64,000 nucleotides of DNA from Pseudomonas fluorescens (GCF_000802965.1 NZ_JSAK01000004.1:124001-188000), one strand, 5' to 3'; counted from the first letter of the stretch, positions 24,220 through 38,152 are shown. The notes: generated from the letters alone by a model not told the origin. Numbers and translations are program-made.

Positions 24220-24981
24220 TCAGTCCAAAGTATCGACTTTCACTCGGAGGGTCATGTCATTGCGGCTCTGGGTAGAGTAGCTGCGGGTCACGCCCTGTTT
24301 ATCGGCTTGCGTCTGGCCATTCATGCCGGCCAGCAGGATCCACTCGCCCAGGCGGCCGCTGACAGTTGTGTCGGTGCTTTGCACGTTCACTACATCGGGA
24401 CGTTCCTGACTCATGCGGTCACGGTTGGTACTGATCGATAGATGGACGATTTCGCCAGTGACGTTTGCAGTGACGTAGAAGCCTTGTGTGACGTTGCGGT
24501 ATTCGGTCTGGCTGCGCAGGTCGCCATAGGAATCGGATTGCGTGCTGGTGAGCGGCACGCTCTGGCCGACCTGGATCAGTGCCGGCATGCCATCAGTGGC
24601 TTGTACCTGCTGGATGCCGCCGTCCCGGCTGTCGGTGCTGCGGCTGATGATGCGGGTCTGGTTTGGTTTGGCGCCGTTGACTGAATAGCCCTGATCACCC
24701 TGGACGTTGTTTTCATTGGTGTCGACGGTGATCAACAGGCGTTTCGGCGCTGTGTCGAGTTGCGAGAGAAGGGCTTTAAGTTCGTCGATCTTGCGCTGAT
24801 CAGCATTGACGATGAGTTGATTGCCGTAGGCGCTGACCTGACCTTCCTTGCCGATGAAATCTTGTGCCACCGGCAACATGTCGGCGCTGGTGTGGTAGTT
24901 CAATGGCACGATTTCGGTGGCTGCCATGACCGAAAAACTGCAGCTCACCAGTAGCGTGGTGAGCAGGGTGCGTAGGGACAT
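24220..24981 (-). CDS. orphan secretin-like protein (secretin N-domain plus partial beta-domain)
   Basis: A 253-residue exported protein. The start MSLRTLLTTLL at 24981 gives a clean Sec signal peptide cleaved after SVMA (about residue 19) and leaves out an odd 32-residue extension. Residues about 20-75 look like a secretin N (NolW-like) domain: LNYHTSADMLPVAQDFI then LIVNADQRKIDELKALLSQLD. The rest resembles secretin C-terminal beta strands (GQSVPLT, VTQGFYVTANV, LGEWILLAGMNG), but the protein is far shorter than pore-forming secretins (over 550 residues). No secretion genes lie nearby. Function unknown; a periplasmic or outer-membrane accessory protein is plausible. Confidence 0.75.
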   Translation of the reverse strand: MSLRTLLTTLLVSCSFSVMAATEIVPLNYHTSADMLPVAQDFIGKEGQVSAYGNQLIVNADQRKIDELKALLSQLDTAPKRLLITVDTNENNVQGDQGYSVNGAKPNQTRIISRSTDSRDGGIQQVQATDGMPALIQVGQSVPLTSTQSDSYGDLRSQTEYRNVTQGFYVTANVTGEIVHLSISTNRDRMSQERPDVVNVQSTDTTVSGRLGEWILLAGMNGQTQADKQGVTRSYSTQSRNDMTLRVKVDTLD

Positions 24982-25061
24982 ATCCGTTATCTCCGCCAAC
25001 TTCAAAGTGTTGATATTGCCAGTTTGTCGGCCCGCAGTGGGGCAAGTTGAATCGTAGACAG

Positions 25062-25099
25062 CAAAACGCCCCGGCATCGTTTGATGTCGAGGCGTTTTG
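25062..25099 (-). terminator. intrinsic terminator after the roxA-GNAT pair
   Basis: Stem CAAAACGCC / GGCGTTTTG (25062-25070, 25091-25099) with further partial pairing inside (CGGCATC / GATGTCG). Confidence 0.75.
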
Positions 25100-25117
25100 T
25101 GATGGGGTCGAAGCTTT

Positions 25118-25210
25118 TGTGGCGAGGGAGCTTGCTCCCGCTGGGGCGCGAAGCGGTCCTAAAATCCAGGTCTGCTACGCAGCCCGGCGGGAGCAAGCTC
25201 CCTCGCCACA
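25118..25210. repeat. REPIN, TGTGGCGAGGGAG class
   Basis: Forward TGTGGCGAGGGAGCTTGCTC and reverse GAGCAAGCTCCCTCGCCACA with about 50 bases between, lying between the GNAT gene and the secretin-like gene. Confidence 0.85.
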
Positions 25211-25215
25211 ATGAA

Positions 25216-25641
25216 TCAAGCCGAATGGCGAACCATGTCCACATGCGGAATTCCTGCTTCCAGGAACTCCTCACTGACCAGGCTGAAACCCAGGCGCTCA
25301 TAGAACGCCGTGGCTTGCACCTGGGCGCTGAGCATCTGTTGCTTGAGCCCGCGTTCTTCGGCTTCGCCGATCACGGCTTGCATCAGCGCATCGCCGACTT
25401 TCAAGCCGCGCCAGTCTTTGAGCACCGAGACCCGGCCGACGTGACCGTCGGGCAGCAGGCGTGCGGTACCGACGGGAAAGTCGCCTTCGAACGCAAGGAA
25501 ATGCACGGCGGTTGCGTCGTCGGCATCCCATTCCAGCTCTGGCGGAACGGACTGCTCGGCGACGAACACCGTTTCACGAATGCGCCGGATCTCGGCGTTG
25601 TCCTTTTGCCAGTTTGCGACACGTACGTGAATTTTATTCAT
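25216..25641 (-). CDS. GNAT-family N-acetyltransferase
   Basis: A 141-residue protein with the GNAT fold. The acetyl-CoA loop region is VSVLKDWRGLKVGDALMQ (about residues 71-88, close to the R/QxxGxG/A motif), followed by the AFYERLGF motif typical of the C-terminal half. The start MNKIHVRVANW at 25641 overlaps the roxA stop by 8 bases, so the two are probably co-translated. The substrate is unknown. Confidence 0.85.
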   Translation of the reverse strand: MNKIHVRVANWQKDNAEIRRIRETVFVAEQSVPPELEWDADDATAVHFLAFEGDFPVGTARLLPDGHVGRVSVLKDWRGLKVGDALMQAVIGEAEERGLKQQMLSAQVQATAFYERLGFSLVSEEFLEAGIPHVDMVRHSA

Positions 25642-26803
25642 CGGCGAACCCCAGGCTGCCTTGCTTGACCAGTTCACACAGCAGGCCGCGGCCATCTTCG
25701 TCGCTCAGCCAGTCACCCAGGTTGTCGGCGTGCAGGGCATCGGCGGCGCAGATCATTTTCAGCAGCTCACGCAGTTTGCCCGGCAGATAACGGCTCTGGC
25801 CGCTGGCGAACAGCAGCAGGTCGTCATCGACTTCCGACCAGGCCAGACGCGCGCTCGGATTGCGGATCAGCACGGCGCCTTGTTCGAGTGCGCCGAGGAC
25901 GTCGTCTTCTTCGAGGTCTTCTGGGCCGACTACCAGTTCCGGGTAGCGTGGTTCGGTCATGAACTGGCCGAACCAGGTCAGCAGCAGGCGCTCGTCGCTC
26001 ATGTGCTCGGCCAGAAGGCTTTTCAAGCGGTCGAGGGCGTCGTGCTGGATCTGGTGCGGATCGGCCGCAGGCAGGGCGTCGGCGTCGGTGTAACGCTCTT
26101 CGTCCGGCAGGAACTGGCTGAGGAAGTCGGTGAAGTGGGTCAGTACTTCAGCGGCGCTCGGTGCGCGGAAACCAACCGAATAGGTCAGGCAGTCATCGAC
26201 GGCCACGCCGCAGTGGGCCAGGCGCGGCGGCAGGTAGAGCATGTCGCCCGGTTCCAGAACCCACTCGTCGGTGGCTTCGAAATCAGCAAGGATGCGCAGG
26301 TCCGCGTGTTGCAGTAGCGGGCTTTCGGAGTCGCACATCTGGCCGATTTTCCAGTTGCGCTTGCCGTGGCCTTGCAGCAGGAACACGTCGTAGTTGTCGA
26401 AGTGCGGACCGACGCTGCCGCCCGGCGCGGCGAAGCTGATCATCACGTCGTCGATGCGCCAGCTCGGCAGGAAGCGGAAGTTCTCCAGCAACTCGCTGAC
26501 TTCCGGCACGAATTGGTCGACGGCATGAACCAGCAAAGTCCAGTCGCGTTCCGGCAATTTGCTGAATTCGTCCTCGGCAAACGGGCCGCGACGCAATTCC
26601 CACGGGCGCTCGCCGTTTTCGATGATCAGGCGCGATTCGACTTCTTCTTCCAGCGCCAGGCCGGCCAGTTCGTCGGCATCGATCGGGCTTTCGAAATCAG
26701 GAATCGCCTGACGGATCAACAGCGGTTTTTTCTGCCAGTAGTCGCGCAGGAATTCCCGTGCCGTGATGCCGCCCAGAAGTTGAAGAGGAATATCAGGATT
26801 CAT
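25634..26803 (-). CDS. roxA: ribosomal oxygenase, cupin/JmjC type (50S L16 arginine hydroxylase)
   Basis: A 389-residue Fe(II)/2-oxoglutarate oxygenase of the YcfD/RoxA family; the E. coli member hydroxylates an arginine of ribosomal protein uL16. The metal-binding HxD is His134-Phe-Asp136 in GPHFDNYDVF, and the second His is in LPPRLAHCGVAV. A C-terminal winged-helix region follows. The start at 26803 (MNPDIPLQLLGG) is preferred to one 8 codons upstream because the family begins there. It overlaps the GNAT gene downstream. Confidence 0.92.
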   Translation of the reverse strand: MNPDIPLQLLGGITAREFLRDYWQKKPLLIRQAIPDFESPIDADELAGLALEEEVESRLIIENGERPWELRRGPFAEDEFSKLPERDWTLLVHAVDQFVPEVSELLENFRFLPSWRIDDVMISFAAPGGSVGPHFDNYDVFLLQGHGKRNWKIGQMCDSESPLLQHADLRILADFEATDEWVLEPGDMLYLPPRLAHCGVAVDDCLTYSVGFRAPSAAEVLTHFTDFLSQFLPDEERYTDADALPAADPHQIQHDALDRLKSLLAEHMSDERLLLTWFGQFMTEPRYPELVVGPEDLEEDDVLGALEQGAVLIRNPSARLAWSEVDDDLLLFASGQSRYLPGKLRELLKMICAADALHADNLGDWLSDEDGRGLLCELVKQGSLGFADE

Positions 26804-26842
26804 GTGTAACCTATTGAAAAAAAGCACTTTTCAGACGGGAAT

Positions 26843-26867
26843 AAAAACGCCCGGCGCGGCCGGGCGT
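26843..26867 (-). terminator. purB: intrinsic terminator of purB
   Basis: Stem ACGCCCGG / CCGGGCGT (26847-26854, 26860-26867) followed on the minus strand by TTTTTA. Confidence 0.85.
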
Positions 26868-26889
26868 CTTAAAAGGGTCTAGCGGTCGA

Positions 26890-28347
<1,458 letters not shown>

Positions 28348-28384
28348 TTACGCGTATTGCTAAGTTTGGTTCTGTCGATGCGGG

Positions 28385-29008
28385 TTATTCGTTACGCATC
28401 AAGGGGTAAAGCTCTTTCAGCAATTTGCGGCGGCTGATCACCAACTGCCAGCGATGCCCGCCCAATTGCCGCCACAGGCGTGCCGAACGAATGCCGGCCA
28501 GCAGCAGGGCGCGAATTTTCGAGGCATTGCTCGGTTGCTGCAGGTTGCGCATGTCGCCGTGCACCTGAATGCGTTGGCGCAAGGTGCTCAGGGTGTCCTG
28601 GTACAGCGCGCCGCAGGCGGCGACCACGTTTTCGTGGGCCGGGCCGAAGTGTTCGACCTGGGACTGAATTTGCGGCAGGCGCTTGCCGATGATGTCCAGC
28701 ATATCGCTGCGCTTGGCCAGTTGGCGCTCAAGGCCAAGCATGGCCAGCGCATAGCGCAGTGGCTCACGTTGCAGGGCGCTCGGGTCGCGTTCGAGGGCGC
28801 CGATCAACGCGCGATAGCCTTCGCGCAGATTGAGGTCGTCGCCGCCGTAGACTTCCAGGGTGTCCTTGGGATCGCGGATCAGCAGGCTGCCGAGCATGCA
28901 GGTCAAGCCTGCTTCGCTGGTCTGGCCGGTCTTGGCGATCTTGTCGACCAGCACGGCGGCGAGAAACACGCCGCCTAGCGCGATCAGTTGCTCCTGAGTC
29001 GGGCTCAT
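28385..29008 (-). CDS. hflD: high-frequency-lysogenization protein HflD homolog
   Basis: A 207-residue HflD-family protein. The E. coli homolog is a peripheral membrane protein that affects lambda CII stability. It starts [25 protein letters not shown]. Its ATG overlaps the mnmA stop by 4 bases, the conserved mnmA-hflD arrangement of gammaproteobacteria, with purB next. The cellular role outside phage biology is unclear. Confidence 0.93.
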   Translation of the reverse strand: MSPTQEQLIALGGVFLAAVLVDKIAKTGQTSEAGLTCMLGSLLIRDPKDTLEVYGGDDLNLREGYRALIGALERDPSALQREPLRYALAMLGLERQLAKRSDMLDIIGKRLPQIQSQVEHFGPAHENVVAACGALYQDTLSTLRQRIQVHGDMRNLQQPSNASKIRALLLAGIRSARLWRQLGGHRWQLVISRRKLLKELYPLMRNE

Positions 29009-30138
29009 TGGGCCTGACCTTTGCTGGTCCACGGTTCAGCCACTTCGATCACGCCGCCGCCGAGGCAAATCTCGCCGTCATAGAACACCACGGACTGGCC
29101 TGGAGTGACTGCGCGTTGCGGGTCATCGAACGTCGCGCGGTAGCCGGTGGCAGTCTTTTCCAGAGTGCAGGGCTGATCGCTCTGGCGATAACGGACTTTG
29201 GCGGTCAGCTTGCGCGGCTCAGTCAGATCGATCGGGTTGACCCAATAGATGTCCGAAGCGAGCAGGGCGCGCGAGAACAGCCATGGATGATCGTTGCCCT
29301 GGCCGACGATTAGCTCGTTGTGCTCAAGGTCTTTAATCAGCACGTACCACGGCTCGTCGCTGGCGTCTTTCAAGCCGCCAATGCCCAGGCCCTGACGCTG
29401 GCCGATGGTGTGATACATCAAGCCGTGATGGCGGCCGATGATTTCGCCTTCGGTGGTCTTGATCTCGCCCGGTCGTGCCGGCAGGTACTGCTTGAGGAAG
29501 TCACTGAAGCGGCGTTCGCCGATAAAGCAGATCCCGGTGGAATCCTTCTTCTTCGCGGTCGCCAGTTCGTATTTCTCGGCAATCGCGCGAACCTGAGGTT
29601 TTTCCAGTTCGCCGACCGGGAACAGGGTCTTGGCGATCTGTTCACCGCCGACGGCGTGCAGGAAATAGCTCTGGTCCTTGTTCGGGTCCAGGCCTTTAAG
29701 CAGTTCGGTGCGGCCGTCGATGTCGCGGCGGCGCACGTAGTGGCCGGTGGCGATCAGGTCGGCGCCAAGCATCATGGCGTAGTCGAGGAACGCCTTGAAC
29801 TTGATTTCGCGGTTGCACAGGATGTCCGGGTTCGGCGTGCGTCCGGCCTTGTATTCGGCCAGGAAGTGCTCGAACACGTTGTCCCAGTACTCGGCCGCAA
29901 AGTTGGCGGTGTGCAGCTTGATGCCAATTTTGTCGCACACAGCCTGGGCGTCCGCCAGGTCATCCATGGCGGTGCAGTATTCCGTTCCATCGTCTTCTTC
30001 CCAGTTCTTCATGAACAGGCCTTCCACCTCATAACCCTGCTCGATCAGCAGGAGAGCGGAAACGGAAGAGTCCACGCCGCCGGACATGCCGACAATGACG
30101 CGCTTCTTTTGTGTGTCAGAAGGGGCTGGATCACGCAT
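29005..30138 (-). CDS. mnmA: tRNA-specific 2-thiouridylase
   Basis: A 377-residue enzyme that makes s2U34 in the tRNAs for Lys, Glu and Gln, using persulfide sulfur and ATP. The N-terminal PP-loop GMSGGVDSS is at 18-26. The catalytic cysteines are in CNREIKF and in GICFIGERR. It should receive sulfur from the TusBCD-TusE relay encoded at 51311-52692. It is translationally coupled to hflD. Confidence 0.97.
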   Translation of the reverse strand: MRDPAPSDTQKKRVIVGMSGGVDSSVSALLLIEQGYEVEGLFMKNWEEDDGTEYCTAMDDLADAQAVCDKIGIKLHTANFAAEYWDNVFEHFLAEYKAGRTPNPDILCNREIKFKAFLDYAMMLGADLIATGHYVRRRDIDGRTELLKGLDPNKDQSYFLHAVGGEQIAKTLFPVGELEKPQVRAIAEKYELATAKKKDSTGICFIGERRFSDFLKQYLPARPGEIKTTEGEIIGRHHGLMYHTIGQRQGLGIGGLKDASDEPWYVLIKDLEHNELIVGQGNDHPWLFSRALLASDIYWVNPIDLTEPRKLTAKVRYRQSDQPCTLEKTATGYRATFDDPQRAVTPGQSVVFYDGEICLGGGVIEVAEPWTSKGQAQ

Positions 30139-30197
30139 AGGGATTCAATGAGTGTCTTGAAAAAGGACGCGATTCTAACAGGCTGGAGCCTGCAAGG

Positions 30198-30644
30198 CTA
30201 AAGAGAAGGGCGGATCAATTCGAGGTCGAAGTGTTTACCGTCCAGATAGTCGTCGATGCAGCGAATGATCAGCTCACTGCGCCAGTTGTCGCGCTGCTCG
30301 ATTAATTCCTCGCGGGTCAACCACTTGGCGCCGACGATGCCTTCGTCCAGTTGGTAGTCGGGATGGTGTTTCAGCGGTTTGGCGATGAAACAGACCCGTT
30401 GGTAAGTCACGCCGTTGCTCGGGGCGGTGTAGAGATAAATGCCCAGCACGCCGGTGGGTTCGACGTCCCAGCCGGTTTCCTCGAGGGTTTCGCGGATGGC
30501 GGCTTCGGTCAGGGTTTCGTCCGGATCGAGATGGCCTGCAGGCTGATTGAGTACGACGCGGCCATGTTTCAGTTCTTCGACCATCAGGAAACGACCGTTG
30601 TCTTCGACGATGGTGGCGACGGTGATGTGGGGCTTCCAGTCCAT
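30198..30644 (-). CDS. nudJ: Nudix hydrolase, NudJ-like
   Basis: A 148-residue Nudix phosphatase. A full Nudix box is visible (GHLDPDETL then REtLEETGW, about residues 38-60). The start at 30644 (MDWKPHITVATIVED) has GAGGTG 6 bases upstream and is preferred to one 4 codons earlier. It lies next to mnmA, where NudJ homologs (thiamin pyrophosphate and nucleoside di-/triphosphate hydrolases) are commonly found. The substrate is inferred. Confidence 0.85.
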   Translation of the reverse strand: MDWKPHITVATIVEDNGRFLMVEELKHGRVVLNQPAGHLDPDETLTEAAIRETLEETGWDVEPTGVLGIYLYTAPSNGVTYQRVCFIAKPLKHHPDYQLDEGIVGAKWLTREELIEQRDNWRSELIIRCIDDYLDGKHFDLELIRPSL

Positions 30645-30679
30645 AAAACACCTCAATTTAAATGTTGAAACGCAAGCCT

Positions 30680-30770
30680 TGTAGGAACCGGCTTGCTGGC
30701 GATAGCGGTGAATCAGTCAATGAAGATGTTGAATGATAAACCGTTATCGCCAGCAAGCCGGCTCCTACAG
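30680..30770. repeat. REPIN, GTAGGAGCCGGCTTGCTGGCG class
   Basis: Forward unit TGTAGGAACCGGCTTGCTGG and reverse CCAGCAAGCCGGCTCCTACA between the Nudix gene and idh. Confidence 0.85.
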
Positions 30771-30793
30771 GGATTTGTGCAGGTTCTGAAAAC

Positions 30794-30819
30794 ACAAACC
30801 CCGGCACATGGCCGGGGTT
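30794..30819 (-). terminator. idh: intrinsic terminator of idh
   Basis: Stem AACCCCGGC / GCCGGGGTT (30797-30805, 30811-30819) followed on the minus strand by TGTGTTT; the T tract is weak. Confidence 0.7.
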
Positions 30820-30839
30820 CGTGGTGCTTCCTTACAACC

Positions 30840-33559
<2,720 letters not shown>

Positions 33560-34816
33560 ATGGGTTACAAGAAGATTCAGGTTCCAGCCGTCGGCGACAA
33601 AATCACCGTCAATGCAGACCATTCTCTCAATGTTCCTAATAACCCGATCATTCCCTTCATCGAAGGCGACGGCATTGGGGTTGATATCAGCCCGGTCATG
33701 ATCAAGGTTGTCGATGCTGCTGTGAAGAAGGCTTACGGCGGCGAGCGCAAGATTTCCTGGATGGAAGTGTACGCCGGGGAAAAAGCGACTCAGGTTTACG
33801 ATCAGGACACCTGGCTGCCTCAGGAAACTCTGGACGCGGTCAAGGATTACGTGGTTTCCATCAAAGGCCCGTTGACCACCCCGGTCGGCGGCGGCATTCG
33901 CTCCCTGAACGTGGCGCTGCGCCAACAGCTCGACTTGTATGTCTGCCTGCGTCCGGTGCGCTGGTTCGAAGGCGTGCCGAGCCCGGTCAAGAAGCCAGGC
34001 GACGTCGACATGACGATCTTCCGCGAGAACTCCGAAGACATTTATGCCGGTATCGAGTGGAAGGCCGGTTCGGCTGAAGCTACCAAGGTCATCAAATTCC
34101 TTAAAGAAGAAATGGGCGTTACCAAGATCCGTTTCGACGAAAACTGCGGCATCGGCGTCAAGCCGGTTTCCCTGCAAGGCACCAAGCGTCTGGCGCGCAA
34201 GGCCCTGCAATATGTGGTCGACAACGATCGCGATTCGCTGACCATCGTGCACAAAGGCAACATCATGAAGTTCACCGAAGGTGCCTTCAAGGAATGGGCC
34301 TACGAAGTGGCGGCTGAAGAATTCGGCGCGATCTTGCTCGACGGCGGACCGTGGATGCAGTTCAAGAACCCGAAAACCGGCAAGAACGTCATCGTCAAGG
34401 ATGCCATCGCCGACGCCATGCTCCAGCAGATTCTGCTGCGCCCGGCCGAGTACGATGTGATCGCGACCCTGAACCTCAACGGCGACTACCTCTCCGACGC
34501 CCTGGCGGCGGAAGTGGGCGGTATCGGTATCGCGCCAGGTGCCAACCTGTCCGACACCGTGGCCATGTTCGAAGCCACCCACGGTACTGCACCGAAATAC
34601 GCCGGCAAGGACCAGGTGAACCCGGGTTCGCTGATCCTCTCCGCCGAAATGATGCTGCGCCACATGGGCTGGACCGAAGCGGCCGACCTGATCATCAAGG
34701 GCACCAACGGGGCGATTTCCGCCAAGACCGTGACCTATGACTTCGAGCGTTTGATGGACGGCGCCACGCTGCTTTCGTCTTCGGCGTTTGGCGATGCCAT
34801 GATTTCGCACATGTAA
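33560..34816 (+). CDS. icd: isocitrate dehydrogenase (NADP+), homodimeric type
   Basis: A 418-residue dimeric NADP-dependent isocitrate dehydrogenase of the TCA cycle. The start [14 protein letters not shown] at 33560 has GGAG 7 bases upstream; the frame opens 23 codons earlier without homology. The substrate and AceK-phosphorylation site [13 protein letters not shown] is intact (Ser115, equivalent to E. coli Ser113), so control by isocitrate dehydrogenase kinase/phosphatase is possible if aceK is present elsewhere. A bidirectional terminator follows. Confidence 0.97.
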   Translation: MGYKKIQVPAVGDKITVNADHSLNVPNNPIIPFIEGDGIGVDISPVMIKVVDAAVKKAYGGERKISWMEVYAGEKATQVYDQDTWLPQETLDAVKDYVVSIKGPLTTPVGGGIRSLNVALRQQLDLYVCLRPVRWFEGVPSPVKKPGDVDMTIFRENSEDIYAGIEWKAGSAEATKVIKFLKEEMGVTKIRFDENCGIGVKPVSLQGTKRLARKALQYVVDNDRDSLTIVHKGNIMKFTEGAFKEWAYEVAAEEFGAILLDGGPWMQFKNPKTGKNVIVKDAIADAMLQQILLRPAEYDVIATLNLNGDYLSDALAAEVGGIGIAPGANLSDTVAMFEATHGTAPKYAGKDQVNPGSLILSAEMMLRHMGWTEAADLIIKGTNGAISAKTVTYDFERLMDGATLLSSSAFGDAMISHM

Positions 34817-34832
34817 GCGAATCCAGGCAACG

Positions 34833-34874
34833 AAAAAACCGCCCGACTCAAGAACTGAATCGGGCGGTTTTTTT
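34833..34874. terminator. bidirectional terminator between icd and cspD
   Basis: Stem AAAAAACCGCCCGA / TCGGGCGGTTTTTTT with a 13-base loop, with A and T tracts on both sides, placed between convergent genes. Confidence 0.9.
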
Positions 34875-34895
34875 ATGACTGGAGGGTAGGTCGCG

Positions 34896-35153
34896 TTAGC
34901 TGATTGTGGTTTCTCGAGGGGTGGTAATTGGTGTGGCAGGCGCGATGACTTCGACGGAATTGATTTTCACCGCGTGGTTGCCTTTCGGGCCCTGGATTAT
35001 TTCGAATCTCACGGGCTGACCGGCCTTGAGTGTCTTGTAGCCTTCCATTTCGATGGAGGAAAAGTGGGCGAAAAGGTCTTCGTCCTTACCTTCTTCATTG
35101 ATAAAGCCAAACCCCTTGGCGTTGTTGAACCACTTGACCTTGCCGACTGCCAT
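34896..35153 (-). CDS. cspD: cold-shock-domain protein CspD
   Basis: An 85-residue single cold-shock domain that binds single-stranded nucleic acid, with RNP1 KGFGFI and RNP2 LFAHFS. The start at 35153 is chosen because GAGGGA lies 7 bases upstream; ATGs at 35159 and 35171 are too close to or before this site. The C-terminal 15 or so residues after the domain are Pro/Thr-rich. It lies beside clpSA, the normal place for cspD, and in E. coli is a stationary-phase replication inhibitor. Confidence 0.94.
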   Translation of the reverse strand: MAVGKVKWFNNAKGFGFINEEGKDEDLFAHFSSIEMEGYKTLKAGQPVRFEIIQGPKGNHAVKINSVEVIAPATPITTPRETTIS

Positions 35154-35377
35154 GCTCATATCCCTCTGCAACAGACTCCATCACTGGAGTATCATCCAGT
35201 TTATCCGCAGTCATTTCTTCGAAAAAAGTTGACTCCGCGGACCTTTTTTACCCACTGTGGGCTCTATTGGTTGTAACACCGTTTTGCCGATAGTCAAGGT
35301 GACGAGGCAGTCGGAGTTGAAAACGCTGATAGCCGCCCCCACCACTGTATTTGCACAACTGACGAACCTTTCTTTCC

Positions 35378-35761
35378 ATGCATGCAATCAGCCAGATTCG
35401 ACTAACATTCAATCAGGATCGCCCGACTCTCCAGAAAGATCACCCGGAGGAACACGACGACGATTCCGCAGGCATTGCTGTTCAGGAGGCAAAGCCGGCA
35501 TTACAGGCACCGCCGATGTACAAGGTGGTTTTGTTTAATGATGACTACACACCGATGGATTTCGTCGTCGAAGTGCTCGAGGTGTTTTTTAACCTGAATC
35601 GCGAGCTGGCGACCAAGGTCATGCTGGCCGTCCATACAGAAGGACGGGCAGTATGTGGAGTGTTTACCCGCGACATCGCCGAGACCAAGGCCATGCAGGT
35701 CAACCAGTACGCCAGGGAAAGCCAGCATCCGCTACTCTGTGAAATCGAGAAGGACGGTTAA
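35378..35761 (+). CDS. clpS: ATP-dependent Clp protease adaptor ClpS
   Basis: A 127-residue adaptor that recognises N-degron substrates (Leu, Phe, Trp, Tyr at the N-terminus) and hands them to ClpAP. The core starts at [20 protein letters not shown]. The N-terminal tail (about 45 residues, acidic) is the extension that engages ClpA. It is followed after 30 bases by clpA. Confidence 0.96.
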   Translation: MHAISQIRLTFNQDRPTLQKDHPEEHDDDSAGIAVQEAKPALQAPPMYKVVLFNDDYTPMDFVVEVLEVFFNLNRELATKVMLAVHTEGRAVCGVFTRDIAETKAMQVNQYARESQHPLLCEIEKDG

Positions 35762-35791
35762 TCGCCGGACACTTGGGTATGAGGTGAAGCT

Positions 35792-38062
35792 ATGTTAAAC
35801 CGCGAGCTCGAAGTCACCCTCAATCTTGCCTTCAAGGAGGCTCGTTCGAAACGTCATGAATTCATGACCGTCGAACACCTTTTGCTGGCCCTATTGGACA
35901 ATGAGGCTGCCGCCACCGTTCTGCGTGCCTGCGGCGCAAACCTCGAAAAACTCAAGCACGACCTGCAGGAGTTCATCGACTCCACCACGCCATTGATCCC
36001 CGTGCATGACGAGGACCGCGAAACCCAGCCAACCCTGGGCTTCCAGCGTGTATTGCAACGTGCTGTGTTCCACGTACAGAGCTCGGGCAAACGCGAAGTG
36101 ACTGGCGCCAACGTGCTGGTCGCGATCTTCAGTGAGCAAGAGAGTCAGGCAGTGTTCCTGCTGAAACAGCAGAGCGTTGCCCGTATCGATGTCGTCAACT
36201 ACATCGCCCATGGCATATCCAAGGTGCCAGGGCACGGCGATCACTCTGAGGGCGAGCAAGATATGCAGGACGACGAGGGCGGTGAGTCTTCTTCTTCAGG
36301 CAATCCCCTGGATGCTTATGCAAGCAACCTTAACGAACTCGCGCGCCAGGGTCGTATCGATCCGCTGGTAGGTCGTGAGCTGGAAGTCGAACGTGTCGCG
36401 CAGATCCTCGCGCGTCGTCGCAAAAACAATCCGTTGCTGGTGGGCGAGGCGGGCGTGGGTAAAACTGCGATTGCCGAAGGTCTGGCCAAACGCATTGTCG
36501 ACAACCAGGTGCCAGACCTGCTGGCCAACAGCGTGGTGTATTCCCTCGACTTGGGTGCCTTGCTGGCCGGGACCAAATACCGCGGTGATTTCGAGAAGCG
36601 CTTCAAGGCGTTGCTCAATGAGCTGAAAAAACGTCCGCAGGCGATCCTGTTCATCGACGAAATCCACACCATCATCGGTGCGGGTGCCGCCTCGGGTGGC
36701 GTCATGGACGCTTCGAACCTGCTCAAGCCGCTGCTGTCGTCCGGCGATATTCGTTGCATCGGGTCGACCACGTTCCAGGAGTTTCGCGGGATCTTCGAGA
36801 AGGACCGTGCTCTGGCTCGGCGCTTCCAGAAGGTCGATGTGTCGGAGCCTTCGGTGGAAGACACCATCGGCATTCTGCGCGGCCTCAAAGGGCGTTTCGA
36901 GAGCCACCACAATATCGAATACAGTGATGAAGCCCTGCGTGCCGCTGCCGAACTGGCTTCGCGGTACATCAATGATCGGCACATGCCGGACAAGGCTATC
37001 GATGTCATCGACGAAGCAGGTGCCTACCAGCGCCTGCAGCCAATCGAGAAGCGTGTAAAACGCATCGAGGTGCCGCAAGTCGAGGACATCGTCGCGAAAA
37101 TCGCGCGGATTCCGCCAAAGCATGTCACCAGTTCCGACAAAGAACTGCTGCGTAACCTTGAGCGTGACCTGAAGCTGACCGTGTTTGGTCAGGATGCAGC
37201 GATTGATTCGTTGGCGACCGCGATCAAGTTGTCCCGTGCCGGCCTCAAGTCACCTGACAAGCCTGTCGGTTCGTTCCTGTTCGCCGGTCCTACCGGTGTC
37301 GGTAAAACCGAAGCGGCGCGTCAGTTGGCCAAGGCTTTGGGCGTCGAGCTGGTGCGCTTCGACATGTCCGAGTACATGGAGCGCCACACCGTATCGCGTC
37401 TGATCGGTGCACCTCCGGGTTATGTCGGGTTTGACCAGGGCGGTCTGCTGACCGAAGCCATCACCAAGCAGCCACACTGCGTGCTGTTGCTCGATGAGAT
37501 CGAGAAGGCGCATCCGGAAGTCTTCAACCTGCTGCTGCAGGTCATGGACCACGGTACGCTCACCGATAACAACGGGCGCAAGGCTGATTTCCGTAACGTG
37601 ATCGTCATCATGACGACCAACGCCGGCGCGGAAACCGCGGCACGTGCTTCGATCGGTTTCACCTATCAGGATCACTCTTCCGATGCGATGGAAGTGATCA
37701 AGAAGAGCTTCACGCCGGAATTCCGTAACCGTCTGGACACCATCATCCAGTTTGGTCGCCTCAGCCATGAGGTCATCAAAAGTGTGGTGGACAAGTTCCT
37801 TATCGAGCTTCAGGCGCAGTTGGAAGACAAGCGTGTCTTGCTGGAAGTCACCGATGCGGCCCGCAGCTGGCTGGCGGCCGGTGGTTACGACGCAGCGATG
37901 GGCGCTCGACCAATGGCTCGCCTGATCCAGGACAAGATCAAGCGTCCACTGGCGGAGGAGATTCTCTTTGGCGAACTGGCCGAACATGGCGGTGTGGTAC
38001 ACATCGACATCAAGGACGGCGAGCTGACCTTCGAGTTCGAAACCACGGCTGAAATGGCCTGA
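35792..38062 (+). CDS. clpA: ATP-dependent Clp protease ATP-binding subunit ClpA
   Basis: A 756-residue hexameric AAA+ unfoldase that feeds ClpP. It has a Clp-N double repeat (about 1-145) and two AAA modules with Walker A GEAGVGKTAIAEGL and GPTGVGKTEAARQL. It begins MLNRELEVTLNLAFKEA. It is paired with clpS and has a strong terminator. Confidence 0.97.
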   Translation: MLNRELEVTLNLAFKEARSKRHEFMTVEHLLLALLDNEAAATVLRACGANLEKLKHDLQEFIDSTTPLIPVHDEDRETQPTLGFQRVLQRAVFHVQSSGKREVTGANVLVAIFSEQESQAVFLLKQQSVARIDVVNYIAHGISKVPGHGDHSEGEQDMQDDEGGESSSSGNPLDAYASNLNELARQGRIDPLVGRELEVERVAQILARRRKNNPLLVGEAGVGKTAIAEGLAKRIVDNQVPDLLANSVVYSLDLGALLAGTKYRGDFEKRFKALLNELKKRPQAILFIDEIHTIIGAGAASGGVMDASNLLKPLLSSGDIRCIGSTTFQEFRGIFEKDRALARRFQKVDVSEPSVEDTIGILRGLKGRFESHHNIEYSDEALRAAAELASRYINDRHMPDKAIDVIDEAGAYQRLQPIEKRVKRIEVPQVEDIVAKIARIPPKHVTSSDKELLRNLERDLKLTVFGQDAAIDSLATAIKLSRAGLKSPDKPVGSFLFAGPTGVGKTEAARQLAKALGVELVRFDMSEYMERHTVSRLIGAPPGYVGFDQGGLLTEAITKQPHCVLLLDEIEKAHPEVFNLLLQVMDHGTLTDNNGRKADFRNVIVIMTTNAGAETAARASIGFTYQDHSSDAMEVIKKSFTPEFRNRLDTIIQFGRLSHEVIKSVVDKFLIELQAQLEDKRVLLEVTDAARSWLAAGGYDAAMGARPMARLIQDKIKRPLAEEILFGELAEHGGVVHIDIKDGELTFEFETTAEMA

Positions 38063-38079
38063 CGTTAAACCGCAACAAA

Positions 38080-38109
38080 GCAAAAAGGCGCCGATTGGCG
38101 CCTTTTTGC
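38080..38109 (+). terminator. clpA: intrinsic terminator of clpA
   Basis: Thirteen-base perfect stem GCAAAAAGGCGCC / GGCGCCTTTTTGC with a GATT loop. Confidence 0.88.
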
Positions 38110-38152
38110 TATCCGTCATCCGATTCTTCGCCTGATCCCTGATCCCTGATCC

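Noticed and set aside
24122..24280. 52-codon hydrophobic frame as a gene
   Set aside because: No family recognised and the 3' part is antisense to a supported gene; kept only as a low-interest finding.
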